A DNA stretch of 64,000 bases from Profundibacter amoris (GCF_003544895.1 NZ_CP032125.1:1812001-1876000); one strand, 5' to 3'; positions 8,951 through 17,272 are shown, counted from the stretch's first letter. The notes: a model not told the origin generated them from the sequence alone. Made by a program: numbers and translations.

Positions 8951-9496
8951 TTACCGAAACAGCAGGCAAATGCGGTTTTTTTCCGTGCCCTGCGGACAGG
9001 AAACCACCCTTACGCCCTCGCGCAATTTGGTCAGGTAATAAATCCCGCCATGGCCAAAGACCTGTTCGCTGTTCTTCAGGGCTTGGGGTAACACCGGTAC
9101 GGGTGGTGGCGCTGGCTGGTAAAGCGCCCACGTGGCCACCAGAAGGCTGCCCAGCAACGCCGAGCACGCCCCGATGGTCATCGCCGTTGCCATCAAGGTT
9201 GTGCCCTTCATTCGCGTCAGCTTTCGGGTCTCGTCCAAATCCTCGATCTGGCTGGTCAGCTGGTCCAGCTCCTGATTGATCCGGTGCTTGATGTGGCGGC
9301 TCTTCTCCTGCGTCAGCCGCACCAGATCGTCCATATCGCGCGTGGTTGCACTTAGCGCGGTTTGCAACTGCTTGTTGTAATCGGCTTCGAAGCTGCTCAA
9401 TGCCAGCCCGATCCGCTCGCTGCTTTCACTCTCCTGTTGCAGTGCTTTCTCTTGCAGCTTTTCCAGCAAGGTATTCGTCTGCGGTCCATTCTTCAT
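8951..9496 (-). CDS. MbeB/MobB-like mobilisation protein
   Basis: A 181-residue protein: a long charged coiled coil (residues 1-95), then one membrane helix (~100-122, GTTLMATAMTIGACSALLGS) and a C-terminal tail with a cysteine pair. This layout matches MbeB/MobB proteins, which help the relaxosome contact the membrane. The start ATG 9496 lies inside the 3' end of the relaxase gene (71-bp overlap), an arrangement typical of ColE1-type mob cassettes. Confidence 0.7.
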   Translation of the reverse strand: MKNGPQTNTLLEKLQEKALQQESESSERIGLALSSFEADYNKQLQTALSATTRDMDDLVRLTQEKSRHIKHRINQELDQLTSQIEDLDETRKLTRMKGTTLMATAMTIGACSALLGSLLVATWALYQPAPPPVPVLPQALKNSEQVFGHGGIYYLTKLREGVRVVSCPQGTEKNRICLLFR

Positions 9497-10319
9497 AATA
9501 AATTCTGTCCTCCATTCTGAACGTGTCTTTTGCCCCCTCGCCGCCAATTTTGCGCAGGGTGATGCGGGTATCGCGGCGGCGCTTCTTCCCGCCTTCTGCC
9601 TCAAGCGCATCCTGCTTGGCCCGTCGTTCCTGTTGCTTTTCGCTTAAGGGCTTGATCTCGATCCCGACATCGGCAAGCGTTTCCAGATAACGGCGCATAT
9701 CGGTATGGTCGCGGATGTCTCCGGCTTCGATCTGTTGCAAAACCATCGTATGAATGGCTTCGCGCAATTCGGCACGGTCTGCGGTTTCAAACACCGTTTT
9801 CAGATCACGGCGACGATCCGGTGCTTGCGGATCTGCCCAGCCTTTTAGCGCATTCCAGTAATCCCGAAAGGCGTTGAAATATTTCTCCGCCCCCGGTGGC
9901 GCTGCATTGAAGGCGCGGTTGTCATACAGCTCCACACGCGGGATCAGGAAATGCAGCTCTACATTGCCCATATGCTGATGCCGCACCCAGAGGATGTTGC
10001 ATTGGTCCTCGGCCATGCCCGCGAATGCCGATTCCTCAAAACCCTGCATCACTTGCACCTGTTCATCCGGCGTTGGCGCATCACTTGCCGCAAAGGCAAT
10101 CACGCCGGATGTGTAGCGCCATTTGCGATGATTATTGTTAATCAACAAGCGGGTCAGTTCGGCATCACCGCCCGAAATTTCAGGCAAGGTTTCACGCCTA
10201 ACAGTTTCGCCTTTGATGCGGTGACGTTGCGTGTCATAGGCGGCAACCTCCTCGGCCAACAGATAATCCACTGCCGCGCTGCCACTGCCATTGCCATGTG
10301 CAAAGAAACGGATCATCAT
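9426..10319 (-). CDS. mobA: MOBP relaxase, MbeA (ColE1) type
   Basis: DNA-nicking relaxase that cleaves oriT and pilots the strand for transfer. The N-terminus (FFAHGNGSGSAAVDYLL) matches the MbeA start with its conserved tyrosine (Y19 here), and KWRYTSGVIAFA is the usual second motif. The metal site, H-E-N in ColE1 MbeA, reads H114...E121-x-H123 (HQHMGNVELHF), so the asparagine is replaced by histidine. 297 residues is short for MbeA (~500), so the C-terminal part is reduced. Overlaps mobC upstream (4 bp) and mobB downstream. Confidence 0.85.
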   Translation of the reverse strand: MMIRFFAHGNGSGSAAVDYLLAEEVAAYDTQRHRIKGETVRRETLPEISGGDAELTRLLINNNHRKWRYTSGVIAFAASDAPTPDEQVQVMQGFEESAFAGMAEDQCNILWVRHQHMGNVELHFLIPRVELYDNRAFNAAPPGAEKYFNAFRDYWNALKGWADPQAPDRRRDLKTVFETADRAELREAIHTMVLQQIEAGDIRDHTDMRRYLETLADVGIEIKPLSEKQQERRAKQDALEAEGGKKRRRDTRITLRKIGGEGAKDTFRMEDRIYYEEWTADEYLAGKAARESTATGE

Positions 10320-10660
10320 CGGATATGGTCTTTGAGCAAGCCACGCAATGTGCGGTCGATCACCACCAGTTCGGTCAACACCGCAATTGCCGTAATCCGG
10401 TGTCTCTGCCGCCGGTCCGCATTCATCGCCCGCGCAATCTGGTTCAGGTTATTGCCCGCCCGCGCCACCGATGCCAGCAACCGGCTATCCACCTCGGGCA
10501 CAGATCGGCGCTTGGTTGCGGGCGCATTATCCAGCTGGCGGCGCAAGTATTCCGAGAGCGAATATGGCCCCGCCTTGCGTCGCCATTCCGCCAGCTCGGC
10601 GTCGGAACAACGGATGTGGATTGCCTTGGAACGAAGGGCGCGAGGGTTCGGTTTAGACAT
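10316..10660 (-). CDS. mobC: MobC/MbeC-like relaxosome accessory protein
   Basis: A 114-residue protein from ATG 10660. It has a ribbon-helix-helix-like N-terminus (KAIHIRCSDAELAEWRRKA) and the MobC core LARAGNNLNQIAR-type helix (SVARAGNNLNQIARAMN). It binds oriT and assists the relaxase in known plasmids. It overlaps the end of the rep gene upstream by 8 bp and the relaxase start by 4 bp, so rep, mobC, mobA, mobB and mobD form one minus-strand operon. Confidence 0.85.
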   Translation of the reverse strand: MSKPNPRALRSKAIHIRCSDAELAEWRRKAGPYSLSEYLRRQLDNAPATKRRSVPEVDSRLLASVARAGNNLNQIARAMNADRRQRHRITAIAVLTELVVIDRTLRGLLKDHIR

Positions 10661-11876
10661 GCCGCCCCCCGTGAATTTCTGGGGTGCCATCACTTCGTGG
10701 CTTGGTTGGGGTTGAGGGGAAGGAGCGCAGCATTCCTTCCCTCACAAGGTGCGGTGGCGTAGCCACAAGCGTAACCTTGCTCTCTTCATCCTGACATCGC
10801 GGATGGGGACTAGATTTCTTTATCTCAGCAATCAATCCGGCAAGGTTCAACTGGCGCTTGGCATGTTTCCACGCCATGCCGCTTAGACATCGCTGTGGCT
10901 CCCTAACGCGGTATGGATCACCGTCTGGCCGCTGGAAATTTCGGTCAATAACGGTAATGAACAAGGCGGCAACACCCACCCCGAACTTGCGTTTGGTCAA
11001 TCGCCAGCGCTCATCGGGAATTCCCATATCCTCGCATCTGTCTCTGCAAGCCAACGACAGTGCCGATAGCGGATCATTGTATCCGGCATAGGTTTCAATC
11101 GCCTCTTTCATCTGGGTTGTCGCAACCAGTTCAAGTGCGGTTAGATCAAGTGGTTCGACATCAAGGCTTTCACCCTTCTGCGCAGTACTATCAATATATT
11201 TAGGTTTATGGATTGTATTAGGTCGTACAGTTTGGGCCGACCCCGTCGGACATTCTGGCCGACTGGTGCAACCCAAAACAGTATCCTCCACCTCCTTCAA
11301 AGCTGCCAAGATGCTGTTCAGTTCATCGAGATTGTAAATCTCGCATGGCCTGCCACGCGGATAGGCTTGCACCGCCTCGCCCTCAAATCCAGCATCAATG
11401 ATCTGGCGACGTGTTGCGTTGATCTCTGCGCGACAGGCTTGTAATGCCAGCGTCTCCATTTCGATCTCTGCGACCAGTTCCTGAAGCTCTGGAAACCTAT
11501 CAATCAACGGTCCAAGGTTTACGCCCGCGCCCCACTTTATTAGTTTTCTGCCATCCGAGGCCCGTACCCCATTGCGGCGACCGCGTTTAGGGCAGCTCAT
11601 AACAATCCACCCTGTCTCGGCCAGTTCTGCCTCGGCCCGATTGATCGAACGGCGTGGCATCCCGATTTTCTGGGTCAGCTTAGCCACTCCGTAAAAAACG
11701 GCACAAATCGAATTGGGCAGGTAGTCCTGCTTGCTGGTCAGCTCGATCAGCCTTCGAACATATTTGATCGCCGTTGGTGAAAGTCCGAGCTTCGGCGCTG
11801 CGGTTTCCCAAACCGTCCGCAATTCGCTCTTAGGGAAATCATGCGACAAGCCCACGTGAGTTAAAACGGTGCTCAT
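10653..11876 (-). CDS. RepC-like replication initiator
   Basis: A 407-residue protein from ATG 11876. The N-terminal 120 residues resemble the winged-helix region of alphaproteobacterial RepC initiators: AAPKLGLSPTAIKYVRRLI, a helix-turn-helix IGMPRRSINRAEAELAETGWI, and a DGRKLIKWGAGVNLGPLI segment. The C-terminal half, with DRCEDMGIPDERWRLTKRKFG and GMAWKHAKRQLNLAGLI, fits the same family. No repA/repB partitioning genes are adjacent. It suggests that the mobilisation module came from, or can still become, a small replicon. Confidence 0.7.
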   Translation of the reverse strand: MSTVLTHVGLSHDFPKSELRTVWETAAPKLGLSPTAIKYVRRLIELTSKQDYLPNSICAVFYGVAKLTQKIGMPRRSINRAEAELAETGWIVMSCPKRGRRNGVRASDGRKLIKWGAGVNLGPLIDRFPELQELVAEIEMETLALQACRAEINATRRQIIDAGFEGEAVQAYPRGRPCEIYNLDELNSILAALKEVEDTVLGCTSRPECPTGSAQTVRPNTIHKPKYIDSTAQKGESLDVEPLDLTALELVATTQMKEAIETYAGYNDPLSALSLACRDRCEDMGIPDERWRLTKRKFGVGVAALFITVIDRNFQRPDGDPYRVREPQRCLSGMAWKHAKRQLNLAGLIAEIKKSSPHPRCQDEESKVTLVATPPHLVREGMLRSFPSTPTKPRSDGTPEIHGGRHV

Positions 11877-12237
11877 ACCAACACCCCGCTTGCCACGGAT
11901 TCCGGCATCGGGTAGAATAGGCAAACACAGACTATTTCAAATGGACCGTCGACAAGAGTGCCAGCTCTTTCGGCGGTTTTTTGTTTGTCTGGGGGTAAAG
12001 TGGAATCGGAATTGTAGAGAAAGGCGTGTACGCGATTTGTACAATTTATCCCTCGATTTTGGGGCCAATCCGGAAAAAATCTGGAAAACCCCTTTCGCGA
12101 ATGAGGAGAAATAACACCTAACCCATTGAAAAGATTGGTGCGCCTCGAAGGAGAGATATCGAACACTCTCTTTGAAGCGCTAACCGAGTGGGAACGCCAT
12201 CTTACGCAGTTAGACCGTAAAGGTCTGAGGTGCGACG
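11877..12237. other. non-coding interval between rep/mob operons (candidate oriV/oriT region)
   Basis: 361 bp between the divergent RepC-like gene and the second mobC gene. It contains AT-rich stretches (around 12030-12060, TTTGTACAATTTATCC) and near the right end the hairpin AGACC-GTAAA-GGTCT (12212-12226), 12 bp before mobC. Origins of replication and transfer often sit beside rep and mob genes, but no nic consensus or iteron array could be identified by eye. Confidence 0.35.
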
Positions 12238-12672
12238 ATGAGCAACTTAGACCATAATTTCAACAGTATAGCATCTAACTCGGCAAAATCAAAAGCCGAT
12301 GTTCCGAAATACCCGCCGCCGTTTTCTATCCGTTTTACTTTCGAGGAACGCGCAAGGCTTGACGCAGAGCGCGGGTGCAAAACGCTTTCTGCCCATATTC
12401 GTGAGTGCTTGTTCGGCGAAGATGCCGCGCCACGCAAGCGGCCAGGCAACAGCCCTGTTGGTGATGCAGAAGCTTTGGGGCGCGTGCTCGGGGCGTTGGG
12501 ATCTTCGCGCCTATCCTCAAACCTCAATCAACTCGCCAAGGCGGTAAACACAGGTTCGCTGCCGGTGACACCTGAGACCGAAGCCGATCTGGTCGAGGCC
12601 TGTCATGAGATCAGGGCTTTGCGCTCTGACATGCTGCGAGCGCTCGGAAAATTGCCAAGGAGCGAGCCATGA
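12238..12672 (+). CDS. mobC: MobC-family relaxosome protein (second cassette)
   Basis: A 144-residue protein with FSIRFTFEERARLDAERG followed by LSAHIRECLFG (ribbon-helix-helix-like) and the conserved LSSNLNQLAKAVNTG core of plasmid MobC proteins. Its stop overlaps the relaxase start (ATGA), so it is the obligate partner of that relaxase. It differs from the MobC on the minus strand; this is a separate mobilisation cassette. Confidence 0.85.
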   Translation: MSNLDHNFNSIASNSAKSKADVPKYPPPFSIRFTFEERARLDAERGCKTLSAHIRECLFGEDAAPRKRPGNSPVGDAEALGRVLGALGSSRLSSNLNQLAKAVNTGSLPVTPETEADLVEACHEIRALRSDMLRALGKLPRSEP

Positions 12673-13961
12673 TCCTCAAAGCCAAGGAACGCGGAGGTGC
12701 TGGGCAGCTTGCTCGTTACCTATTGGCGATGCGCGGCAATGAGCATGTCGAGCTTCATGAAGTGACCGGCTTTGCCAGTGATGATCTGATCGAAGCGTTC
12801 AGTGAGGCCGATGCGATTGCCAAGGGAACGCGCTGCAAGAATTACCTGTTCTCCATGAGCCTGAATCCGCCAGAAGGCGCTGAGGTTTCGGTAAAGGCTT
12901 TTGAGCAAGCGGCTGATAGAATCGGAAAAAAGCTCGGTCTGAACAATCAACCGCGCGCAATAGTCTTTCATGAAAAAGATGGCAGACGCCATGCACATGT
13001 TATTTGGTCTCGGATCGATGTTGAGCGGATGCGGGCAATCAACCTGCCCCACTTTAAATCCAAGCTGCGCGGTGTTTCGCGTGAATTGTTTCTGGAGCAC
13101 GATTGGGACATGCCACGTGGCTTGCAGGATAAACGCTTGCGCGACCCGCTAAATTTTTCACGGGAAGAATGGCAACAGGCAAAACGAGCCGGTCTTGATC
13201 CCAGAGAAATCAAATCCGTTTTGCGTGGTTGTTGGGAAAGCTCTGACAATCTGGCGTCATTTGAACAAGCGCTTAAAAGCCGGGGGTTTTGGTTGGCACG
13301 AGGCGAGCGTCGCGGCTTTGTCGCCATCGATTATATGGGCCAGGTCTATTCCCTCTCACGTTATGCCGGGGTGAAGGTCAAAGAGATTGAAGCTCGTCTT
13401 GGAGATCACAAGCAACTGGCTTCTGCTGAGGCGGTCAGGGCCAGAATTGCAGACGGCATGTCCGCCAAGCTTGAAGAATTCATAAAGGAGGCCGAGCGCG
13501 ATGCAGGGCAACGCCTGTCCATACTCGAATTTCACAAAAAGGAAATGGTCGCGCGTCAGCAAGAGGAGCGAAAGCATCTCTGGAACGCACTGGATAATCG
13601 TTGGCAGGCAGAAACCAAAGTAAGAGCAGAGCGGTTGCCGCGCGGCTTTTCCGGTATATGGCACCGCCTGACCGGACAATATAGCAAGATCAAAGCGCAA
13701 AATGAGCAAGAAACCCTGCAGGCCTGGCAACGGGGTCGGGAAGAAAAAGATGCGCTGATCTTCCGCCACCTGCAAGAGCGCGCCGCCTTGCAGAAAGATT
13801 TCAAGCGGCAAAATGCAAGGGCGCAGCAAGAATTGATGCAGTTGCGCGCCGATGTAGTGCGCTATCATGAAAGCCCTGATCATGAACCGCCGATTACGCG
13901 GGACAGGGAAGACGCGCAAAGACGGCGTAAGAATGCGCGCACGCGCAGGCTGGAGCCGTAG
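12669..13961 (+). CDS. relaxase/mobilisation nuclease with HUH-type metal site (second cassette)
   Basis: A 430-residue relaxase of the VirD2/MobA-like MOBP group. A nucleophilic tyrosine candidate is Y17 (LARYLLAMRG). Motif III is HEKDGRRHAHV, giving H101, H108 and H110. The C-terminal half (residues ~250-430) is a long charged coiled coil with few hydrophobics, often used for relaxosome contacts. It lies head to head with the ColE1-type cassette, so the element carries two unrelated relaxases. Confidence 0.88.
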   Translation: MILKAKERGGAGQLARYLLAMRGNEHVELHEVTGFASDDLIEAFSEADAIAKGTRCKNYLFSMSLNPPEGAEVSVKAFEQAADRIGKKLGLNNQPRAIVFHEKDGRRHAHVIWSRIDVERMRAINLPHFKSKLRGVSRELFLEHDWDMPRGLQDKRLRDPLNFSREEWQQAKRAGLDPREIKSVLRGCWESSDNLASFEQALKSRGFWLARGERRGFVAIDYMGQVYSLSRYAGVKVKEIEARLGDHKQLASAEAVRARIADGMSAKLEEFIKEAERDAGQRLSILEFHKKEMVARQQEERKHLWNALDNRWQAETKVRAERLPRGFSGIWHRLTGQYSKIKAQNEQETLQAWQRGREEKDALIFRHLQERAALQKDFKRQNARAQQELMQLRADVVRYHESPDHEPPITRDREDAQRRRKNARTRRLEP

Positions 13962-13966
13962 AATAA

Positions 13967-13986
13967 GGGGCGCTTATGCGCGCCCC
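13967..13986. terminator. hairpin between convergent genes
   Basis: GGGGCGC-TTATGC-GCGCCCC, a 7-bp stem immediately after the relaxase stop and overlapping the stop codon of the convergent small gene. Probably a shared transcription end; no strong T-run follows. Confidence 0.5.
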
Positions 13987-14201
13987 TGAAGTTCTGGTGC
14001 ATCTTCAAAGGGAAGCCGTAGAACGATGCGGCCATTGATCGGGCAAGTTTCAAGCTGCAGCGTATAGCCCTTGCCGTCCTTGTGTTCCCATGCCGCGCCG
14101 ACCTTGTTCCAGTAGGACTTATCGCCCTTTTGAGTGACGTGCCAGGCCAGGTAATCGGGGGCTTTGGGGGCTTTTGTTGTGATGTGATTTTCGCGTGTCA
14201 T
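13974..14201 (-). CDS. small conserved hypothetical protein of mobile elements
   Basis: A 75-residue soluble protein (DYLAWHVTQKGDKSYWNKVG, GYTLQLETCPINGRIVLR). This compact beta-rich pattern occurs in many plasmids and integrative elements of alphaproteobacteria, without known function. Start ATG 14201 has AAGGAGAC 5 bp upstream. Convergent with the relaxase gene. Confidence 0.65.
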   Translation of the reverse strand: MTRENHITTKAPKAPDYLAWHVTQKGDKSYWNKVGAAWEHKDGKGYTLQLETCPINGRIVLRLPFEDAPELQGRA

Positions 14202-14203
14202 TT

Positions 14204-14670
14204 CTTAGTCTCCTTTGCTTGGGTTGCTTGCTAACACCCTCCCGAGAGATCGAAAGCAAAGGCTCAGAGTTCATGGTCAACACGGCTGGCGCAGTCAGGT
14301 GGTGCGGGCAGACCATTGAAATTTGATGCCGCGTTCGGTCAGGGATTTTGGGTGCCTTTTTGCAAGCAAACCCGATCAAAGGGGAAAGACGCGCGCCTTA
14401 AGAATTCATCACGGGTCGCGTTACGTTCCCTATTTTCTGCCTGAAATCCACACCCTGGTGACAATGCCCTACTGGAATGCTGATTGCGGCCATGGGAGCA
14501 TCGCGGCAAGTATTTACCAGCCAGCTATCTTCCCGATCAAACCTGCAATTTCCAAGCTGAGCCAGCATTTGTACGACTTCAATAAATCGAGCGATTCACG
14601 CCTATCCAATCCTGTTTTTTGAGTAGTCTCCCAAACCATCAGAGCCTTCATAGGCGAATGATGTGTGCCG
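14204..14670. other. stretch without a supported gene
   Basis: About 470 bp with no reading frame that looks coding on either strand. It leads into the hairpins upstream of the 59-residue gene. No recognised repeat or binding site was seen. Confidence 0.4.
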
Positions 14671-14718
14671 GGGCCGAAAGGCCCTGAGCGGTTCGGGGCC
14701 TCCTTGCAATACAGGAGG
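14671..14718 (+). promoter_or_regulatory. 5' leader hairpins; the second masks the Shine-Dalgarno sequence
   Basis: Two hairpins precede the 59-residue gene. The first is GGGCC-GAAA-GGCCC (14671-14684) with a GNRA tetraloop. The second pairs CCTCCT (14699-14704) with AGGAGG (14713-14718); AGGAGG is the gene's ribosome binding site, 5 bp before ATG 14724. The ribosome site is therefore fully paired when folded, which suggests translational control. Confidence 0.55.
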
Positions 14719-14723
14719 ATAGA

Positions 14724-14903
14724 ATGAAACTTATCTCACAATTTGAAGCGGCTATGCTTGGCACCGCTGAGCTTTACGGTTTGCGCAAAAAGGCTTTCAT
14801 AGCTTTTGGGGCTGCCGCGCGCGGCTCTCAAGAACAGCGTGATGCGCTCACCTCGATGCGCAACATTGAGCGCGAATTGGCGTCACGCGTGCTGTCACCA
14901 TAA
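14724..14903 (+). CDS. 59-residue hypothetical protein
   Basis: Short gene with an ideal AGGAGG site and ATG 14724. The product begins MKLISQFEAAMLGTAEL and includes GLRKKAFIAFGAAARGSQEQ; it looks like one or two amphipathic helices with a basic centre. It is closed by a strong terminator 9 bp downstream, which supports a genuine monocistronic unit. Role unknown; small proteins like this are common near mobilisation genes. Confidence 0.65.
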   Translation: MKLISQFEAAMLGTAELYGLRKKAFIAFGAAARGSQEQRDALTSMRNIERELASRVLSP

Positions 14904-14911
14904 ATCTATTG

Positions 14912-14938
14912 CGGCTGGCTTTCGCCAGCCGTTTCTTT
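14912..14938 (+). terminator. intrinsic terminator
   Basis: CGGCTGGC-TTTC-GCCAGCCG stem (8 bp) followed by TTTCTTT, directly downstream of the 59-residue gene. Confidence 0.75.
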
Positions 14939-14978
14939 ACGCATTCCGACAATCCTGTAGGTGCATTATAAAGAACTC

Positions 14979-15968
14979 TTAAATTCCCAATACTTGAAAC
15001 TCATTTGCAAGATTTCGAAACAGTCTTGATTTTGGCGTAATCCTATAACTTGAAAGCTCGATGCTTTCGACCGGGCGCATCTGCTGTTTGAACTGGTTTA
15101 GACCAGAAGTTTCTGACCCTCCAATACATACGCGGCCAAAACCTCTGGCCTCCAATGCTTGGCACATATCGAGCATTACAAATCTGGAAAGGCCACTTAC
15201 TTGGTGGATGCCAATATGGGCATGAGCGTTTGCCATGCCATTCCTCGGGTCGGTTTCTTCCCAAATGGAAAATCCGGCTGGCTTGCCATCATGATAAATA
15301 AGGCGACCTTGCATTGGTAGAATATCAAAAAGCTCAAGAAGGCGTTGATAAGGTTCGCTCTTGCCTTTTTCGTTTGATGCCCACTGTTCTAGGACTTCGA
15401 AAATATCGCCGCGATGCTGACTTGGATCGAAATCTATTGCCAATACCCTTGTATGGTCCAGCTTGTTTAAAGCCGTTCGTAATTGTTGGAATTTATTTCC
15501 CCGGTGCTGGCCTACAAGTTTTGTATCGAGCGTACAGACTGGATAAGCCCAATCCAAATGTTTTTCTGGTATTTTCTGCGCATTGAAGTTTGGGTTGATT
15601 TTATCCTCAGGCAGGAGCCCTTCTGCGCGGGCATAAATTGGCACGCCGCCACTAGACACAATTGCGCCTAAAGCTTCTGTCAAAAGTTCATCGCTTTCCT
15701 GTCCAATTGTCGGAAATACCAGAAAATAATCTTCAAGATTTGGATGACGGCAATAAATGATAGCTGTATTTTCGTCCCGAGCCATCCACAAGCCATTCCG
15801 CCCAGTCATTGCAAAATATGCGGCAGATTTTTGGTATGGATCATCGCTTTTTGAGAAGTTTAGAACCCTTTGCAATAAAGGTAGGTCATCATATCCTATT
15901 GCAACAATTCTGCTATAGGTTTGTTGCTCGAATTCCTTCCCTAATCTGATCTCACTTAATTCGTTCAT
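14979..15968 (-). CDS. GNAT/DUF2156-like acyltransferase
   Basis: A 329-residue protein from ATG 15968. The C-terminal half has GNAT-like features: GRLIYHDGKPAGFSIWEE, then ANAHAHIGIHQVSGLSRFVMLDM and a GFGRVCIGGSETSGLNQFKQQ segment, reminiscent of the phosphatidylglycerol lysyltransferase C-terminal domain (DUF2156). No membrane helices, so a soluble aminoacyl- or acyltransferase is more likely than a lipid synthase. The start lies 2 bp after the stop of the HTH gene, so the two are co-expressed. Substrate unknown. Confidence 0.65.
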   Translation of the reverse strand: MNELSEIRLGKEFEQQTYSRIVAIGYDDLPLLQRVLNFSKSDDPYQKSAAYFAMTGRNGLWMARDENTAIIYCRHPNLEDYFLVFPTIGQESDELLTEALGAIVSSGGVPIYARAEGLLPEDKINPNFNAQKIPEKHLDWAYPVCTLDTKLVGQHRGNKFQQLRTALNKLDHTRVLAIDFDPSQHRGDIFEVLEQWASNEKGKSEPYQRLLELFDILPMQGRLIYHDGKPAGFSIWEETDPRNGMANAHAHIGIHQVSGLSRFVMLDMCQALEARGFGRVCIGGSETSGLNQFKQQMRPVESIELSSYRITPKSRLFRNLANEFQVLGI

Positions 15969-15970
15969 GG

Positions 15971-16612
15971 CTACTCGACTACCTTGGCAACATTGTCCCA
16001 AACGCAATCGAACAAAAGCCTTTCCGTTCGGAAAAGTGCTTTGTCTTCAATGATAGTAAGCGTTTCGATATCACCCCAGGAAATCATCGCCACCTTGTTC
16101 GCGAATATCCAGTGCGTGTGGGGAGTGAAATACTTGCTGGGAATTTTTCGATACCAGTGAATTGGGGCTACGAAATAATCGGCGTCCTCAGAAACAATCA
16201 TCCGTTCGGTAATTCCGGCCTGCTTTAGGCGATCTAGATGGTTCTTAAGAAAAGACTTATCATCACCATCTTCCCAACTCGTCTCAATCACACCTTTAAT
16301 AAGAATTTCACCGCCATTTTCTTTCAAATCGCTGTAAATTTCATCAAGAAGTTGGCGATGAATCTTCTCGCCTTTGTATACCCTCACGGTGTTCTTGCGC
16401 TCGCGGACGCCATCATCGTCTAAGAATTCAATCCCTTTGCCCTCAAGCGCTGCTCGTACCAAAGAGATTGACGCCGCACGCGGAGTGGTCGCTTCAGTCT
16501 CAAAACCACCAATTGCAGCGGAGGAAACCGACGAAATTTGGGATAAATCTGCGCGGGTAATGTCTAATAATGCCCTAGCCGCACGGCATTGTTTGGGAGA
16601 AATAACATTCAT
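15971..16612 (-). CDS. HTH regulator with C-terminal sensor-like domain
   Basis: A 213-residue protein. Residues 1-60 form an XRE-like helix-turn-helix (ISPKQCRAARALLDITRADLS ... AAIGGFETEATTPR). The C-terminal 140 residues carry ILIKGVIETSW, MIVSEDADYFVAPI and end with ALFRTERLLFDCVWDNVAK, recalling the ligand or PLD-like domain at the end of TrmB-type regulators. First gene of a two-gene operon with the acyltransferase. Probable autoregulator acting at the divergent promoter region to its right. Confidence 0.7.
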   Translation of the reverse strand: MNVISPKQCRAARALLDITRADLSQISSVSSAAIGGFETEATTPRAASISLVRAALEGKGIEFLDDDGVRERKNTVRVYKGEKIHRQLLDEIYSDLKENGGEILIKGVIETSWEDGDDKSFLKNHLDRLKQAGITERMIVSEDADYFVAPIHWYRKIPSKYFTPHTHWIFANKVAMISWGDIETLTIIEDKALFRTERLLFDCVWDNVAKVVE

Positions 16613-16698
16613 AATTCAACAACTTATCTATGCCTTTTTGTAAAAAATACGCCTTAAATCGAAAAAATACATCGAATAAGGTAAATAATATTGACCTT

Positions 16699-16718
16699 TT
16701 AACCAATTTTTAACCAAT
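16699..16718. promoter_or_regulatory. direct repeats, candidate operator
   Basis: TTAACCAAT occurs at 16699-16707 and again at 16710-16718, 11 bp apart, one helical turn. They lie between the divergent HTH gene (start 16612) and the small operon starting at 16775, next to an AT-rich promoter-like stretch (TATATAA at 16723-16729). Confidence 0.45.
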
Positions 16719-16774
16719 TGTCTATATAAATTCACAATATTGAATATGTAATTTGATTTTAAAGGGGAAATACC

Positions 16775-17020
16775 ATGATCATTTTAAAGAAAATCGGAGG
16801 GCGTGCCTGGAACGCATTTCGTCCACAAAACGACAATAAAGGCGAAGTCTCGCTTTTTGATGTTAAAGAGCTTTACGACGCTGCTTATGCAGAAAAAGCC
16901 AATGCGCGGGTTAATATCAAGCGTTTTCGCTCATTGCTCGAAAAAGCTACAAAGCTAGATGCTGCCTATCGCAAGCAACTCAGCAAAGCGAATGTAACGC
17001 GTTATGGGAGGGCAGCATAA
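16775..17020 (+). CDS. small hypothetical protein
   Basis: An 81-residue basic, helical protein (KELYDAAYAEKANARVNIKRFRSLLEKATK). Start ATG 16775 has AAAGGGGAAA upstream. First gene of a pair with the 74-residue gene, whose start overlaps its stop (TAATG). Not recognised. Confidence 0.65.
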   Translation: MIILKKIGGRAWNAFRPQNDNKGEVSLFDVKELYDAAYAEKANARVNIKRFRSLLEKATKLDAAYRKQLSKANVTRYGRAA

Positions 17021-17244
17021 TGACAAAAATTTCAAACAAATATCATGCCCATGCGCGCGTTGAATATGACCTGCAGTTTCAGAATTTCCTGGCCAAGCTG
17101 GTCAATGTCTCAAGCCTTCAGCCAAGAGAGCTCTACCTTTACCCGCTGATGGATCGGGTCGTGTTCAAGGATTTTGAAACCGCGATTGGCGGCACAATCG
17201 CAGATTTTGCCAAGGCCTCGAATGACAATGAAGCGCAGGTTTAA
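17020..17244 (+). CDS. small hypothetical protein
   Basis: A 74-residue protein translationally coupled to the gene before it. It contains SSLQPRELYLYPLMDRVVF and ends acidic. Not recognised; found beside mobile-element functions (ArdC, mob genes). Confidence 0.62.
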   Translation: MTKISNKYHAHARVEYDLQFQNFLAKLVNVSSLQPRELYLYPLMDRVVFKDFETAIGGTIADFAKASNDNEAQV

Positions 17245-17272
17245 TAGTGGGGGATTTTTTGTCCCAATAAGG

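Noticed and set aside
8652-9167. 171-codon open frame on the minus strand
   Set aside because: Overlaps the MbeB- and MbeD-like genes in another frame; the N-terminal translation is low-quality and the two mob genes fit the known cassette order.
11877-12237. Specific nic site of an oriT
   Set aside because: A hairpin lies near mobC, but no sequence matched a nic consensus I could defend.
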